Source of the DNA: Elmis aenea | Lineage: Eukaryota; Arthropoda; Insecta; Coleoptera; Elmidae | NCBI GenBank assembly: GCA_947652605.1 | Contig: OX393578.1 | Location: forward strand, 806,001-870,000 | Direction of reading: 5' to 3' | DNA length: 64,000 nt | Shown here: positions 1-11,670 of the stretch, piece by piece | Layout: each line of letters starts with the position of its first letter | How positions within the stretch are numbered: the first letter of the stretch is position 1 | Notes under the pieces: model-generated | Told to the model about the DNA's origin: nothing | What the model saw: the letters and a program-made list of their open reading frames with translations, nothing else | Databases searched by the model: none | Made by a program: the position numbers and the translations under genes

Positions 1-26
1 ACTAAAACTTGAACAAAATCGTATGA

Positions 27-119
27 GCCGTTTTCGAGAAAAAACTTCAAAATTTTCAAAATTTTTAATTTTTTGAATAACTTTGTAAATTAAATTTCAA
101 ACTAGTTGAAACAAACGGC
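27..119. other. Inverted 7-mers GCCGTTT / AAACGGC within a monomer
   Basis: GCCGTTT at 27-33 and AAACGGC at 113-119 are reverse complements about 80 bp apart, at the same places in nearly every monomer. They are the most G+C-rich spots of the repeat and hold two of its four CpGs. They could be a paired binding site for a dimeric protein, but no binding protein can be named from sequence. Confidence 0.5.
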
Positions 120-441
120 ATTATACTAAGAAAATAAAACTCTATAACATACTAAAATTTGAACAAAATCGTATGAGCCGTTTTCGAGAAAAAAATTCAA
201 AATTTTCAAAATTTTTAATTTTTTGAATAACTTTGTAAATTAAATTTCAAACTAGTTGAAACAAACGGCATTATACTAAGAAAATTAAACTCTTCAACAT
301 GCTAAAATTTGAACAAAATGTAACGAGCCGTTTTCGAAAAAAAATTTTAAAATTTTTAATTTTTTGAATAACTTTGTAAATTAAATTTTAAACTAGTTGA
401 AACAAACGGCATTATACTAAGAAAATAAAACTCTATAACAT

Positions 442-591
442 ACTAAAATTTGAACAAAATCGTATGAGCCGTTTTCGAGAAAAAAATTCAAAATTTTCAA
501 AATTTTTACTTTTTTGAATAACTTTGTAAATTAAATTTCAAACTAGTTGAAACAAACGGCATTATACTAAGAAAATAAAACTCTATAACAT
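442..591 (+). repeat. Exemplar AL monomer (standard 150-bp type)
   Basis: Commonest monomer. In order: A head ACTAAAATTTGAAC, CGTATGAG, core GAGCCGTTTTCGA, an A/T-tract zone (about residues 39-74), TTTGTAAATTAAATTTC, ACTAGTTGAAAC, AAACGGCATTATACTAAG and linker AAAATAAAACTCTATAACAT. The tract zone has four A/T tracts whose centres fall near 43, 52.5, 62 and 71.5, a spacing close to one helical turn, which should favour intrinsic curvature. G+C is 33 of 150. CpGs lie in CGTATG, GCCGTT, TTCGAG and AACGGC. Confidence 0.95.
536..552. other. Short hairpin TTTCAA-ACTAG-TTGAAA (example)
   Basis: A perfect 6-bp stem with a 5-base spacer, present in most monomers; the position given is in the AL exemplar. 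It contains ACTAGT, a SpeI site. The site is lost in the ACTAAT marker monomers, in GTTAAAAC variants the stem is broken, and in K monomers the site reads AATAGT. A stem this small may be incidental in AT-rich DNA. Confidence 0.5.
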
Positions 592-1191
592 ACTAAAACT
601 TGAACAAAATCGTATGAGCCGTTTTCGAGAAAAAACTTCAAAATTTTCAAAATTTTTAATTTTTTGAATAACTTTGTAAATTAAATTTCAAACTAGTTGA
701 AACAAACGGCATTATACTAAGAAAATAAAACTCTATAACATACTAAAATTTGAACAAAATCGTATGAGCCGTTTTCGAGAAAAAAATTCAAAATTTTCAA
801 AATTTTTACTTTTTTGAATAACTTTGTAAATTAAATTTCAAACTAGTTGAAACAAACGGCATTATACTAAGAAAATAAAACTCTATAACATACTAAAACT
901 TGAACAAAATCGTATGAGCCGTTTTCGAGAAAAAAATTCAAAATTTTCAAAATTTTTACTTTTTTGAATAACTTTGTAAATTAAATTTCAAACTAGTTGA
1001 AACAAACGGCATTATACTAAGAAAATAAAACTCTATAACATACTAAAATTTGAACAAAATCGTATGAGCCGTTTTCGAGAAAAAAATTCAAAATTTTCAA
1101 AATTTTTAATTTTTTGAATAACTTTGTAAATTAAATTTCAAACTAGTTGAAACAAACGGCATTATACTAAGAAAATTAAACTCTTCAACAT

Positions 1192-1332
1192 GCTAAAATT
1201 TGAACAAAATGTAACGAGCCGTTTTCGAAAAAAAATTTCAAAATTTTTAATTTTTTGAATAACTTTGTAAATTAAATTTTAAACTAGTTGAAACAAACGG
1301 CATTATACTAAGAAAATAAAACTCTATAACAT
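1192..1332 (+). repeat. Exemplar GS monomer (141-bp type)
   Basis: Second parental type. It differs from AL by G for A at base 1, GTAACGAG in place of CGTATGAG, and a body lacking one 9-bp tract unit. The loss of the GAG spacer leaves a perfect palindrome TTTTCGAAAA. This copy has AAATTTTAAAC near base 90 (the t subtype) and is preceded by linker CTCTTCAACATG. A second subtype (c) has AAATTTCAAAC and usually follows CTCTATAACATG. The t subtype with a G head is confined to about 1-22,104. Confidence 0.93.
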
Positions 1333-2814
1333 ACTAAAATTTGAACAAAATCGTATGAGCCGTTTTCGAGAAAAAAATTCAAAATTTTCAAAATTTTTAC
1401 TTTTTTGAATAACTTTGTAAATTAAATTTCAAACTAGTTGAAACAAACGGCATTATACTAAGAAAATAAAACTCTATAACATACTAAAACTTGAACAAAA
1501 TCGTATGAGCCGTTTTCGAGAAAAAAATTCAAAATTTTCAAAATTTTTACTTTTTTGAATAACTTTGTAAATTAAATTTCAAACTAGTTGAAACAAACGG
1601 CATTATACTAAGAAAATAAAACTCTATAACATACTAAAATTTGAACAAAATCGTATGAGCCGTTTTCGAGAAAAAAATTCAAAATTTTCAAAATTTTTAA
1701 TTTTTTGAATAACTTTGTAAATTAAATTTCAAACTAGTTGAAACAAACGGCATTATACTAAGAAAATTAAACTCTTCAACATGCTAAAATTTGAACAAAA
1801 TGTAACGAGCCGTTTTCGAAAAAAAATTTCAAAATTTTTAATTTTTTGAATAACTTTGTAAATTAAATTTTAAACTAGTTGAAACAAACGGCATTATACT
1901 AAGAAAATAAAACTCTATAACATACTAAAATTTGAACAAAATCGTATGAGCCGTTTTCGAGAAAAAAATTCAAAATTTTCAAAATTTTTACTTTTTTGAA
2001 TAACTTTGTAAATTAAATTTCAAACTAGTTGAAACAAACGGCATTATACTAAGAAAATAAAACTCTATAACATACTAAAACTTGAACAAAATCGTATGAG
2101 CCGTTTTCGAGAAAAAACTTCAAAATTTTCAAAATTTTTAATTTTTTGAATAACTTTGTAAATTAAATTTCAAACTAGTTGAAACAAACGGCATTATACT
2201 AAGAAAATAAAACTCTATAACATACTAAAATTTGAACAAAATCGTATGAGCCGTTTTCGAGAAAAAAATTCAAAATTTTCAAAATTTTTAATTTTTTGAA
2301 TAACTTTGTAAATTAAATTTCAAACTAGTTGAAACAAACGGCATTATACTAAGAAAATTAAACTCTTCAACATGCTAAAATTTGAACAAAATGTAACGAG
2401 CCGTTTTCGAAAAAAAATTTTAAAATTTTTAATTTTTTGAATAACTTTGTAAATTAAATTTTAAACTAGTTGAAACAAACGGCATTATACTAAGAAAATA
2501 AAACTCTATAACATACTAAAATTTGAACAAAATCGTATGAGCCGTTTTCGAGAAAAAAATTCAAAATTTTCAAAATTTTTACTTTTTTGAATAACTTTGT
2601 AAATTAAATTTCAAACTAGTTGAAACAAACGGCATTATACTAAGAAAATAAAACTCTATAACATACTAAAACTTGAACAAAATCGTATGAGCCGTTTTCG
2701 AGAAAAAACTTCAAAATTTTCAAAATTTTTAATTTTTTGAATAACTTTGTAAATTAAATTTCAAACTAGTTGAAACAAACGGCATTATACTAAGAAAATA
2801 AAACTCTATAACAT

Positions 2815-4287
2815 ACTAAAATTTGAACAAAATCGTATGAGCCGTTTTCGAGAAAAAAATTCAAAATTTTCAAATATTTTACTTTTTTGAATAACTTTGT
2901 AAATTAAATTTCAAACTAATTGAAACAAACGGCATTATACTGAGAAAATTAAACTCTATAACATGCTAAAATTTGAACAAAATGTAACAAGCCGTTTTCG
3001 AAAAAAAATTTCAAAATTTTTAATTTTTTGAATAACTTTGTAAATTAAATTTCAAACTAGTTGAAACAAACGGCATTATACTAAGAAAATTAAACTCTTC
3101 AACATGCTAAAATTTGAACAAAATGTAACGAGCCGTTTTCGAAAAAAAATTTCAAAATTTTTAATTTTTTGAATAACTTTGTAAATTAAATTTTAAACTA
3201 GTTGAAACAAACGGCATTATACTAAGAAAATAAAACTCTATAACATACTAAAATTTGAACAAAATCGTATGAGCCGTTTTCGAGAAAAAAATTCAAAATT
3301 TTCAAAATTTTTACTTTTTTGAATAACTTTGTAAATTAAATTTCAAACTAGTTGAAACAAACGGCATTATACTAAGAAAATAAAACTCTATAACATACTA
3401 AAATTTGAACAAAATCGTATGAGCCGTTTTCGAGAAAAAATTTCAAAATTTTCAAAATTTTTAATTTTTTGAATAACTTTGTAAATTAAATTTCAAACTA
3501 GTTGAAACAAACGGCATTATACTAAGAAAATAAAACTCTATAACATACTAAAATTTGAACAAAATCGTATGAGCCGTTTTCGAGAAAAAAATTCAAAATT
3601 TTCAAAATTTTTACTTTTTTGAATAACTTTGTAAATTAAATTTCAAACTAGTTGAAACAAACGGCATTATACTAAGAAAATAAAACTCTTCAACATGCTA
3701 AAATTTGAACAAAATGTAACGAGCCGTTTTCGAAAAAAAATTTCAAAAATTTTAATTTTTTGAATAACTTTGTAAATTAAATTTTAAACTAGTTGAAACA
3801 AACGGCATTATACTAAGAAAATAAAACTCTATAACATACTAAAATTTGAACAAAATCGTATGAGCCGTTTTCGAGAAAAAAATTCAAAATTTTCAAAATT
3901 TTTACTTTTTTGAATAACTTTGTAAATTAAATTTCAAACTAGTTGAAACAAACGGCATTATACTAAGAAAATAAAACTCTATAACATACTAAAACTTGAA
4001 CAAAATCGTATGAGCCGTTTTCGAGAAAAAAATTCAAAATTTTCAAAATTTTTAATTTTTTGAATAACTTTGTAAATTAAATTTCAAACTAGTTGAAACA
4101 AACGGCATTATACTAAGAAAATAAAACTCTATAACATACTAAAATTTGAACAAAATCGTATGAGCCGTTTTCGAGAAAAAAATTCAAAATTTTCAAAATT
4201 TTTACTTTTTTGAATAACTTTGTAAATTAAATTTCAAACTAGTTGAAACAAACGGCATTATACTAAGAAAATAAAACTCTATAACAT
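2815..4287 (+). repeat. HOR unit, 10-mer, 1473 bp
   Basis: Order: marker AL, RS, GS(t), AL, AL variant (AAAAAATTTC), AL, GS(t), AL, CL, AL. The marker has a private CAAATATTTT at about 2,871. Its short partner has the R head (GTAACAAG), otherwise typical of region 3. The linker before 3,697 is a rare mix, ATAAAACTCTTC. Confidence 0.88.
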
Positions 4288-5760
4288 ACTAAAATTTGAA
4301 CAAAATCGTATGAGCCGTTTTCGAGAAAAAAATTCAAAATTTTCAAAATTTTTACTTTTTTGAATAACTTTGTAAATTAAATTTCAAACTAATTGAAACA
4401 AACGGCATTATACTGAGAAAATTAAACTCTATAACATGCTAAAATTTGAACAAAATGTAACGAGCCGTTTTCGAAAAAAAATTTCAAAATTTTTAATTTT
4501 TTGAATAACTTTGTAAATTAAATTTCAAACTAGTTGAAACAAACGGCATTATACTAAGAAAATTAAACTCTTCAACATGCTAAAATTTGAACAAAATGTA
4601 ACGAGCCGTTTTCGAAAAAAAATTTCAAAATTTTTAATTTTTTGAATAACTTTGTAAATTAAATTTTAAACTAGTTGAAACAAACGGCATTATACTAAGA
4701 AAATAAAACTCTATAACATACTAAAATTTGAACAAAATCGTATGAGCCGTTTTCGAGAAAAAAATTCAAAATTTTCAAAATTTTTACTTTTTTGAATAAC
4801 TTTGTAAATTAAATTTCAAACTAGTTGAAACAAACGGCATTATACTAAGAAAATAAAACTCTATAACATACTAAAACTTGAACAAAATCGTATGAGCCGT
4901 TTTCGAGAAAAAAATTCAAAATTTTCAAAATTTTTACTTTTTTGAATAACTTTGTAAATTAAATTTCAAACTAGTTGAAACAAACGGCATTATACTAAGA
5001 AAATAAAACTCTATAACATACTAAAATTTGAACAAAATCGTATGAGCCGTTTTCGAGAAAAAAATTCAAAATTTTCAAAATTTTTACTTTTTTGAATAAC
5101 TTTGTAAATTAAATTTCAAACTAGTTGAAACAAACGGCATTATACTAAGAAAATTAAACTCTTCAACATGCTAAAATTTGAACAAAATGTAACGAGCCGT
5201 TTTCGAAAAAAAATTTCAAAATTTTTAATTTTTTGAATAACTTTGTAAATTAAATTTTAAACTAGTTGAAACAAACGGCATTATACTAAGAAAATAAAAC
5301 TCTATAACATACTAAAATTTGAACAAAATCGTATGAGCCGTTTTCGAGAAAAAAATTCAAAATTTTCAAAATTTTTACTTTTTTGAATAACTTTGTAAAT
5401 TAAATTTCAAACTAGTTGAAACAAACGGCATTATACTAAGAAAATAAAACTCTATAACATACTAAAACTTGAACAAAATCGTATGAGCCGTTTTCGAGAA
5501 AAAAATTCAAAATTTTCAAAATTTTTAATTTTTTGAATAACTTTGTAAATTAAATTTCAAACTAGTTGAAACAAACGGCATTATACTAAGAAAATAAAAC
5601 TCTATAACATACTAAAATTTGAACAAAATCGTATGAGCCGTTTTCGAGAAAAAAATTCAAAATTTTCAAAATTTTTACTTTTTTGAATAACTTTGTAAAT
5701 TAAATTTCAAACTAGTTGAAACAAACGGCATTATACTAAGAAAATAAAACTCTATAACAT
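4288..5760 (+). repeat. HOR unit, 10-mer, 1473 bp
   Basis: Order: marker AL, GS(c), GS(t), AL, CL, AL, GS(t), AL, CL, AL. It has the same slot order and length as the preceding unit, with CL replacing the AL variant in slot 5 and GS replacing RS in slot 2. This makes a tandem pair of 10-mers. Confidence 0.88.
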
Positions 5761-7974
5761 ACTAAAACTTGAACAAAATCGTATGAGCCGTTTTCGAGAA
5801 AAAAATTCAAAATTTTCAAAATTTTTACTTTTTTGAATAACTTTGTAAATTAAATTTCAAACTAATTGAAACAAACGGCAATATACTGAGAAAATTAAAC
5901 TCTATAACATGCTAAAATTTGAACAAAATGTAACGAGCCGTTTTCGAAAAAAAATTTCAAAATTTTTAATTTTTTGAATAACTTTGTAAATTAAATTTCA
6001 AACTAGTTGAAACAAACGGCATTATACTAAGAAAATTAAACTCTTCAACATGCTAAAATTTGAACAAAATGTAACGAGCCGTTTTCGAAAAAAAATTTCA
6101 AAATTTTTAATTTTTTGAATAACTTTGTAAATTAAATTTTAAACTAGTTGAAACAAACGGCATTATACTAAGAAAATAAAACTCTATAACATACTAAAAT
6201 TTGAACAAAATCGTATGAGCCGTTTTCGAGAAAAAAATTCAAAATTTTCAAAATTTTTACTTTTTTGAATAACTTTGTAAATTAAATTTCAAACTAGTTG
6301 AAACAAACGGCATTATACTAAGAAAATAAAACTCTATAACATACTAAAACTTGAACAAAATCGTATGAGCCGTTTTCGAGAAAAAAATTCAAAATTTTCA
6401 AAATTTTTACTTTTTTGAATAACTTTGTAAATTAAATTTCAAACTAGTTGAAACAAACGGCATTATACTAAGAAAAAAAAACTCTATAACATACTAAAAT
6501 TTGAACAAAATCGTATGAGCCGTTTTCGAGAAAAAAATTCAAAATTTTCAAAATTTTTACTTTTTTGAATAACTTTGTAAATTAAATTTCAAACTAGTTG
6601 AAACAAACGGCATTATACTAAGAAAATAAAACTCTATAACATACTAAAACTTGAACAAAATCGTATGAGCCGTTTTCGAGAAAAAAATTCAAAATTTTCA
6701 AAATTTTTAATTTTTTGAATAACTTTGTAAATTAAATTTCAAACTAGTTGAAACAAACGGCATTATACTAAGAAAATTAAACTCTTCAACATGCTAAAAT
6801 TTGAACAAAATGTAACGAGCCGTTTTCGAAAAAAAATTTCAAAATTTTTAATTTTTTGAATAACTTTGTAAATTAAATTTTAAACTAGTTGAAACAAACG
6901 GCATTATACTAAGAAAATAAAACTCTATAACATACTAAAATTTGAACAAAATCGTATGAGCCGTTTTCGAGAAAAAAATTCAAAATTTTCAAAATTTTTA
7001 CTTTTTTGAATAACTTTGTAAATTAAATTTCAAACTAGTTGAAACAAACGGCATTATACTAAGAAAATAAAACTCTATAACATACAAAAACTTGAACAAA
7101 ATCGTATGAGCCGTTTTCGAGAAAAAAATTCAAAATTTTCAAAATTTTTACTTTTTTGAATAACTTTGTAAATTAAATTTCAAACTAGTTGAAACAAACG
7201 GCATTATACTAAGAAAATAAAACTCTATAACATACTAAAATTTGAACAAAATCGTATGAGCCGTTTTCGAGAAAAAAATTCAAAATTTTCAAAATTTTTA
7301 CTTTTTTGAATAACTTTGTAAATTAAATTTCAAACTAGTTGAAACAAACGGCATTATACTAAGAAAATTAAACTCTTCAACATGCTAAAATTTGAACAAA
7401 ATGTAACGAGCCGTTTTCGAAAAAAAATTTCAAAATTTTTAATTTTTTGAATAACTTTGTAAATTAAATTTTAAACTAGTTGAAACAAACGGCATTATAC
7501 TAAGAAAATAAAACTCTATAACATACTAAAATTTGAACAAAATCGTATGAGCCGTTTTCGAGAAAAAAATTCAAAATTTTCAAAATTTTTACTTTTTTGA
7601 ATAACTTTGTAAATTAAATTTCAAACTAGTTGAAACAAACGGCATTATACTAAGAAAATAAAACTCTATAACATACTAAAACTTGAACAAAATCGTATGA
7701 GCCGTTTTCGAGAAAAAAATTCAAAATTTTCAAAATTTTTAATTTTTTGAATAACTTTGTAAATTAAATTTCAAACTAGTTGAAACAAACGGCATTATAC
7801 TAAGAAAATAAAACTCTATAACATACTAAAATTTGAACAAAATCGTATGAGCCGTTTTCGAGAAAAAAATTCAAAATTTTCAAAATTTTTACTTTTTTGA
7901 ATAACTTTGTAAATTAAATTTCAAACTAGTTGAAACAAACGGCATTATACTAAGAAAATAAAACTCTATAACAT
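5761..7974 (+). repeat. HOR unit, 15-mer, 2214 bp
   Basis: The marker here has a C head and reads CAATATACTGAG instead of CATTATACTGAG. Then GS(c), GS(t), AL, CL with the A-run linker, AL, CL, GS(t), AL, an ACAAAAACTTG-headed L at 7,084, AL, GS(t), AL, CL, AL. Monomers from 6,643 onward are the left part of the block duplicated at 14,167. Confidence 0.87.
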
Positions 7975-9738
7975 ACTAAAATTTGAACAAAATCGTATGA
8001 GCCGTTTTCGAGAAAAAAATTCAAAATTTTCAAAATTTTTACTTTTTTGAATAACTTTGTAAATTAAATTTCAAACTAATTGAAACAAACGGCAATATAC
8101 TGAGAAAATTAAACTCTATAACATGCTAAAATTTGAACAAAATGTAACGAGCCGTTTTCGAAAAAAAATTTCAAAATTTTTAATTTTTTGAATAACTTTG
8201 TAAATTAAATTTCAAACTAGTTGAAACAAACGGCATTATACTAAGAAAATTAAACTCTTCAACATGCTAAAATTTGAACAAAATGTAACGAGCCGTTTTC
8301 GAAAAAAAATTTCAAAATTTTTAATTTTTTGAATAACTTTGTAAATTAAATTTTAAACTAGTTGAAACAAACGGCATTATACTAAGAAAATAAAACTCTA
8401 TAACATACTAAAATTTGAACAAAATCGTATGAGCCGTTTTCGAGAAAAAAATTCAAAATTTTCAAAATTTTTACTTTTTTGAATAACTTTGTAAATTAAA
8501 TTTCAAACTAGTTGAAACAAACGGCATTATACTAAGAAAATAAAACTCTATAACATACTAAAACTTGAACAAAATCGTATGAGCCGTTTTCGAGAAAAAA
8601 ATTCAAAATTTTCAAAATTTTTACTTTTTTGAATAACTTTGTAAATTAAATTTCAAACTAGTTGAAACAAACGGCATTATACTAAGAAAAAAAAACTCTA
8701 TAACATACTAAAATTTGAACAAAATCGTATGAGCCGTTTTCGAGAAAAAAATTCAAAATTTTCAAAATTTTTACTTTTTTGAATAACTTTGTAAATTAAA
8801 TTTCAAACTAGTTGAAACAAACGGCATTATACTAAGAAAATAAAACTCTATAACATACTAAAATTTGAACAAAATCGTATGAGCCGTTTTCGAGAAAAAA
8901 TTTCAAAATTTTCAAAATTTTTAATTTTTTGAATAACTTTGTAAATTAAATTTCAAACTAGTTGAAACAAACGGCATTATACTAAGAAAATTAAACTCTA
9001 TAACATGCTAAAATTTGAACAAAATGTAACGAGCCGTTTTCGAAAAAAAATTTCAAAATTTTTAATTTTTTGAATAACTTTGTAAATTAAATTTCAAACT
9101 AGTTGAAACAAACGGCATTATACTAAGAAAATAAAACTCTTCAACATGCCAAAATTTGAACAAAATGTAACGAGCCGTTTTCGAAAAAAAATTTCAAAAT
9201 TTTTAATTTTTTGAATAACTTTGTAAATTAAATTTTAAACTAGTTGAAACAAACGGCATTATACTAAGAAAATAAAACTCTATAACATACTAAAATTTGA
9301 ACAAAATCGTATGAGCCGTTTTCGAGAAAAAAATTCAAAATTTTCAAAATTTTTACTTTTTTGAATAACTTTGTAAATTAAATTTCAAACTAGTTGAAAC
9401 AAACGGCATTATACTAAGAAAATAAAACTCTATAACATACTAAAACTTGAACAAAATCGTATGAGCCGTTTTCGAGAAAAAAATTCAAAATTTTCAAAAT
9501 TTTTAATTTTTTGAATAACTTTGTAAATTAAATTTCAAACTAGTTGAAACAAACGGCATTATACTAAGAAAATAAAACTCTATAACATACTAAAATTTGA
9601 ACAAAATCGTATGAGCCGTTTTCGAGAAAAAAATTCAAAATTTTCAAAATTTTTACTTTTTTGAATAACTTTGTAAATTAAATTTCAAACTAGTTGAAAC
9701 AAACGGCATTATACTAAGAAAATAAAACTCTATAACAT
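7975..9738 (+). repeat. HOR unit, 12-mer, 1764 bp (4 x 441)
   Basis: Order: marker AL (CAATATACTGAG), GS(c), GS(t), AL, CL with A-run linker, AL, AL variant (AAAAAATTTC), GS(c), GS(t) with GCCAAAATTTG at 9,148, AL, CL, AL. An equivalent unit with every marker variant recurs at 15,499-17,262. Confidence 0.9.
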
Positions 9739-11670
9739 ACTAAAATTTGAACAAAATCGTATGAGCCGTTTTCGAGAAAAAAATTCAAAATTTTCAAAAT
9801 TTTTACTTTTTTGAATAACTTTGTAAATTAAATTTCAAACTAATTGAAACAAACGGCATTATACTGAGAAAATTAAACTCTATAACATGCTAAAATTTGA
9901 ACAAAATGTAACGAGCCGTTTTCGAAAAAAAATTTCAAAATTTTTAATTTTTTGAATAACTTTGTAAATTAAATTTCAAACTAGTTGAAACAAACGGCAT
10001 TATACTAAGAAAATTAAACTCTTCAACATGCTAAAATTTGAACAAAATGTAACGAGCCGTTTTCGAAAAAAAATTTCAAAATTTTTAATTTTTTGAATAA
10101 CTTTGTAAATTAAATTTTAAACTAGTTGAAACAAACGGCATTATACTAAGAAAATAAAACTCTATAACATACTAAAATTTGAACAAAATCGTATGAGCTG
10201 TTTTCGAGAAAAAAATTCAAAATTTTCAAAATTTTTACTTTTTTGAATAACTTTGTAAATTAAATTTCAAACTAGTTGAAACAAACGGCATTATACTAAG
10301 AAAATAAAACTCTATAACATACTAAAACTTGAACAAAATCGTATGAGCCGTTTTCGAGAAAAAAATTCAAAATTTTCAAAATTTTTACTTTTTTGAATAA
10401 CTTTGTAAATTAAATTTCAAACTAGTTGAAACAAACGGCATTATACTAAGAAAAAAAAACTCTATAACATACTAAAATTTGAACAAAATCGTATGAGCCG
10501 TTTTCGAGAAAAAAATTCAAAATTTTCAAAATTTTTACTTTTTTGAATAACTTTGTAAATTAAATTTCAAACTAGTTGAAACAAACGGCATTATACTAAG
10601 AAAATAAAACTCTATAACATACTAAAATTTGAACAAAATCGTATGAGCCGTTTTCGAGAAAAAAATTCAAAATTTTCAAAATTTTTACTTTTTTGAATAA
10701 CTTTGTAAATTAAATTTCAAACTAGTTGAAACAAACGGCATTATACTAAGAAAATAAAACTCTATAACATACTAAAACTTGAACAAAATCGTATGAGCCG
10801 TTTTCGAGAAAAAAATTCAAAATTTTCAAAATTTTTAATTTTTTGAATAACTTTGTAAATTAAATTTCAAACTAGTTGAAACAAACGGCATTATACTAAG
10901 AAAATAAAACTCTATAACATACTAAAATTTGAACAAAATCGTATGAGCCGTTTTCGAGAAAAAAATTCAAAATTTTCAAAATTTTTACTTTTTTGAATAA
11001 CTTTGTAAATTAAATTTCAAACTAGTTGAAACAAACGGCATTATACTAAGAAAATAAAACTCTATAACATACTAAAACTTGAACAAAATCGTATGAGCCG
11101 TTTTCGAGAAAAAATTTCAAAATTTTCAAATTTTTTAATTTTTTGAATAACTTTGTAAATTAAATTTTAAACTAGTTGAAACAAACGGCATTATACTAAG
11201 AAAATAAAACTCTATAACATACTAAAATTTGAACAAAATCGTATGAGCCGTTTTCGAGAAAAAAATTCAAAATTTTCAAAATTTTTACTTTTTTGAATAA
11301 CTTTGTAAATTAAATTTCAAACTAGTTGAAACAAACGGCATTATACTAAGAAAATAAAACTCTATAACATACTAAAACTTGAACAAAATCGTATGAGCCG
11401 TTTTCGAGAAAAAAATTCAAAATTTTCAAAATTTTTAATTTTTTGAATAACTTTGTAAATTAAATTTCAAACTAGTTGAAACAAACGGCATTATACTAAG
11501 AAAATAAAACTCTATAACATACTAAAATTTGAACAAAATCGTATGAGCCGTTTTCGAGAAAAAAATTCAAAATTTTCAAAATTTTTACTTTTTTGAATAA
11601 CTTTGTAAATTAAATTTCAAACTAGTTGAAACAAACGGCATTATACTAAGAAAATAAAACTCTATAACAT
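9739..11670 (+). repeat. HOR unit, 13-mer, 1932 bp
   Basis: Marker AL, GS(c), GS(t), AL with GAGCTGTTTT (core C to T at 10,198-10,199), CL with A-run linker, then eight L monomers in a row. The L monomer at 11,071 is a private variant with CAAATTTTTTAATT and the t-type AAATTTTAAAC tail, otherwise a mark of short monomers, which suggests a conversion tract. Confidence 0.87.

Larger units (their letters stand above)
1..2814 (+). repeat. Region 1: GS-AL-CL-AL tetramer zone
   Basis: Order from left: CL, AL, then GS-AL-CL-AL-CL-AL (301-1191), GS-AL-CL-AL (1192-1782), GS-AL-CL-AL (1783-2373), and GS-AL-CL (2374-2814). The tetramer is 591 bp. Several CL copies (1, 592, 2074, 2665) share GAAAAAACTTC in the body, a private variant of this zone. 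Each GS is the t subtype preceded by CTCTTCAACATG. Confidence 0.88.
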
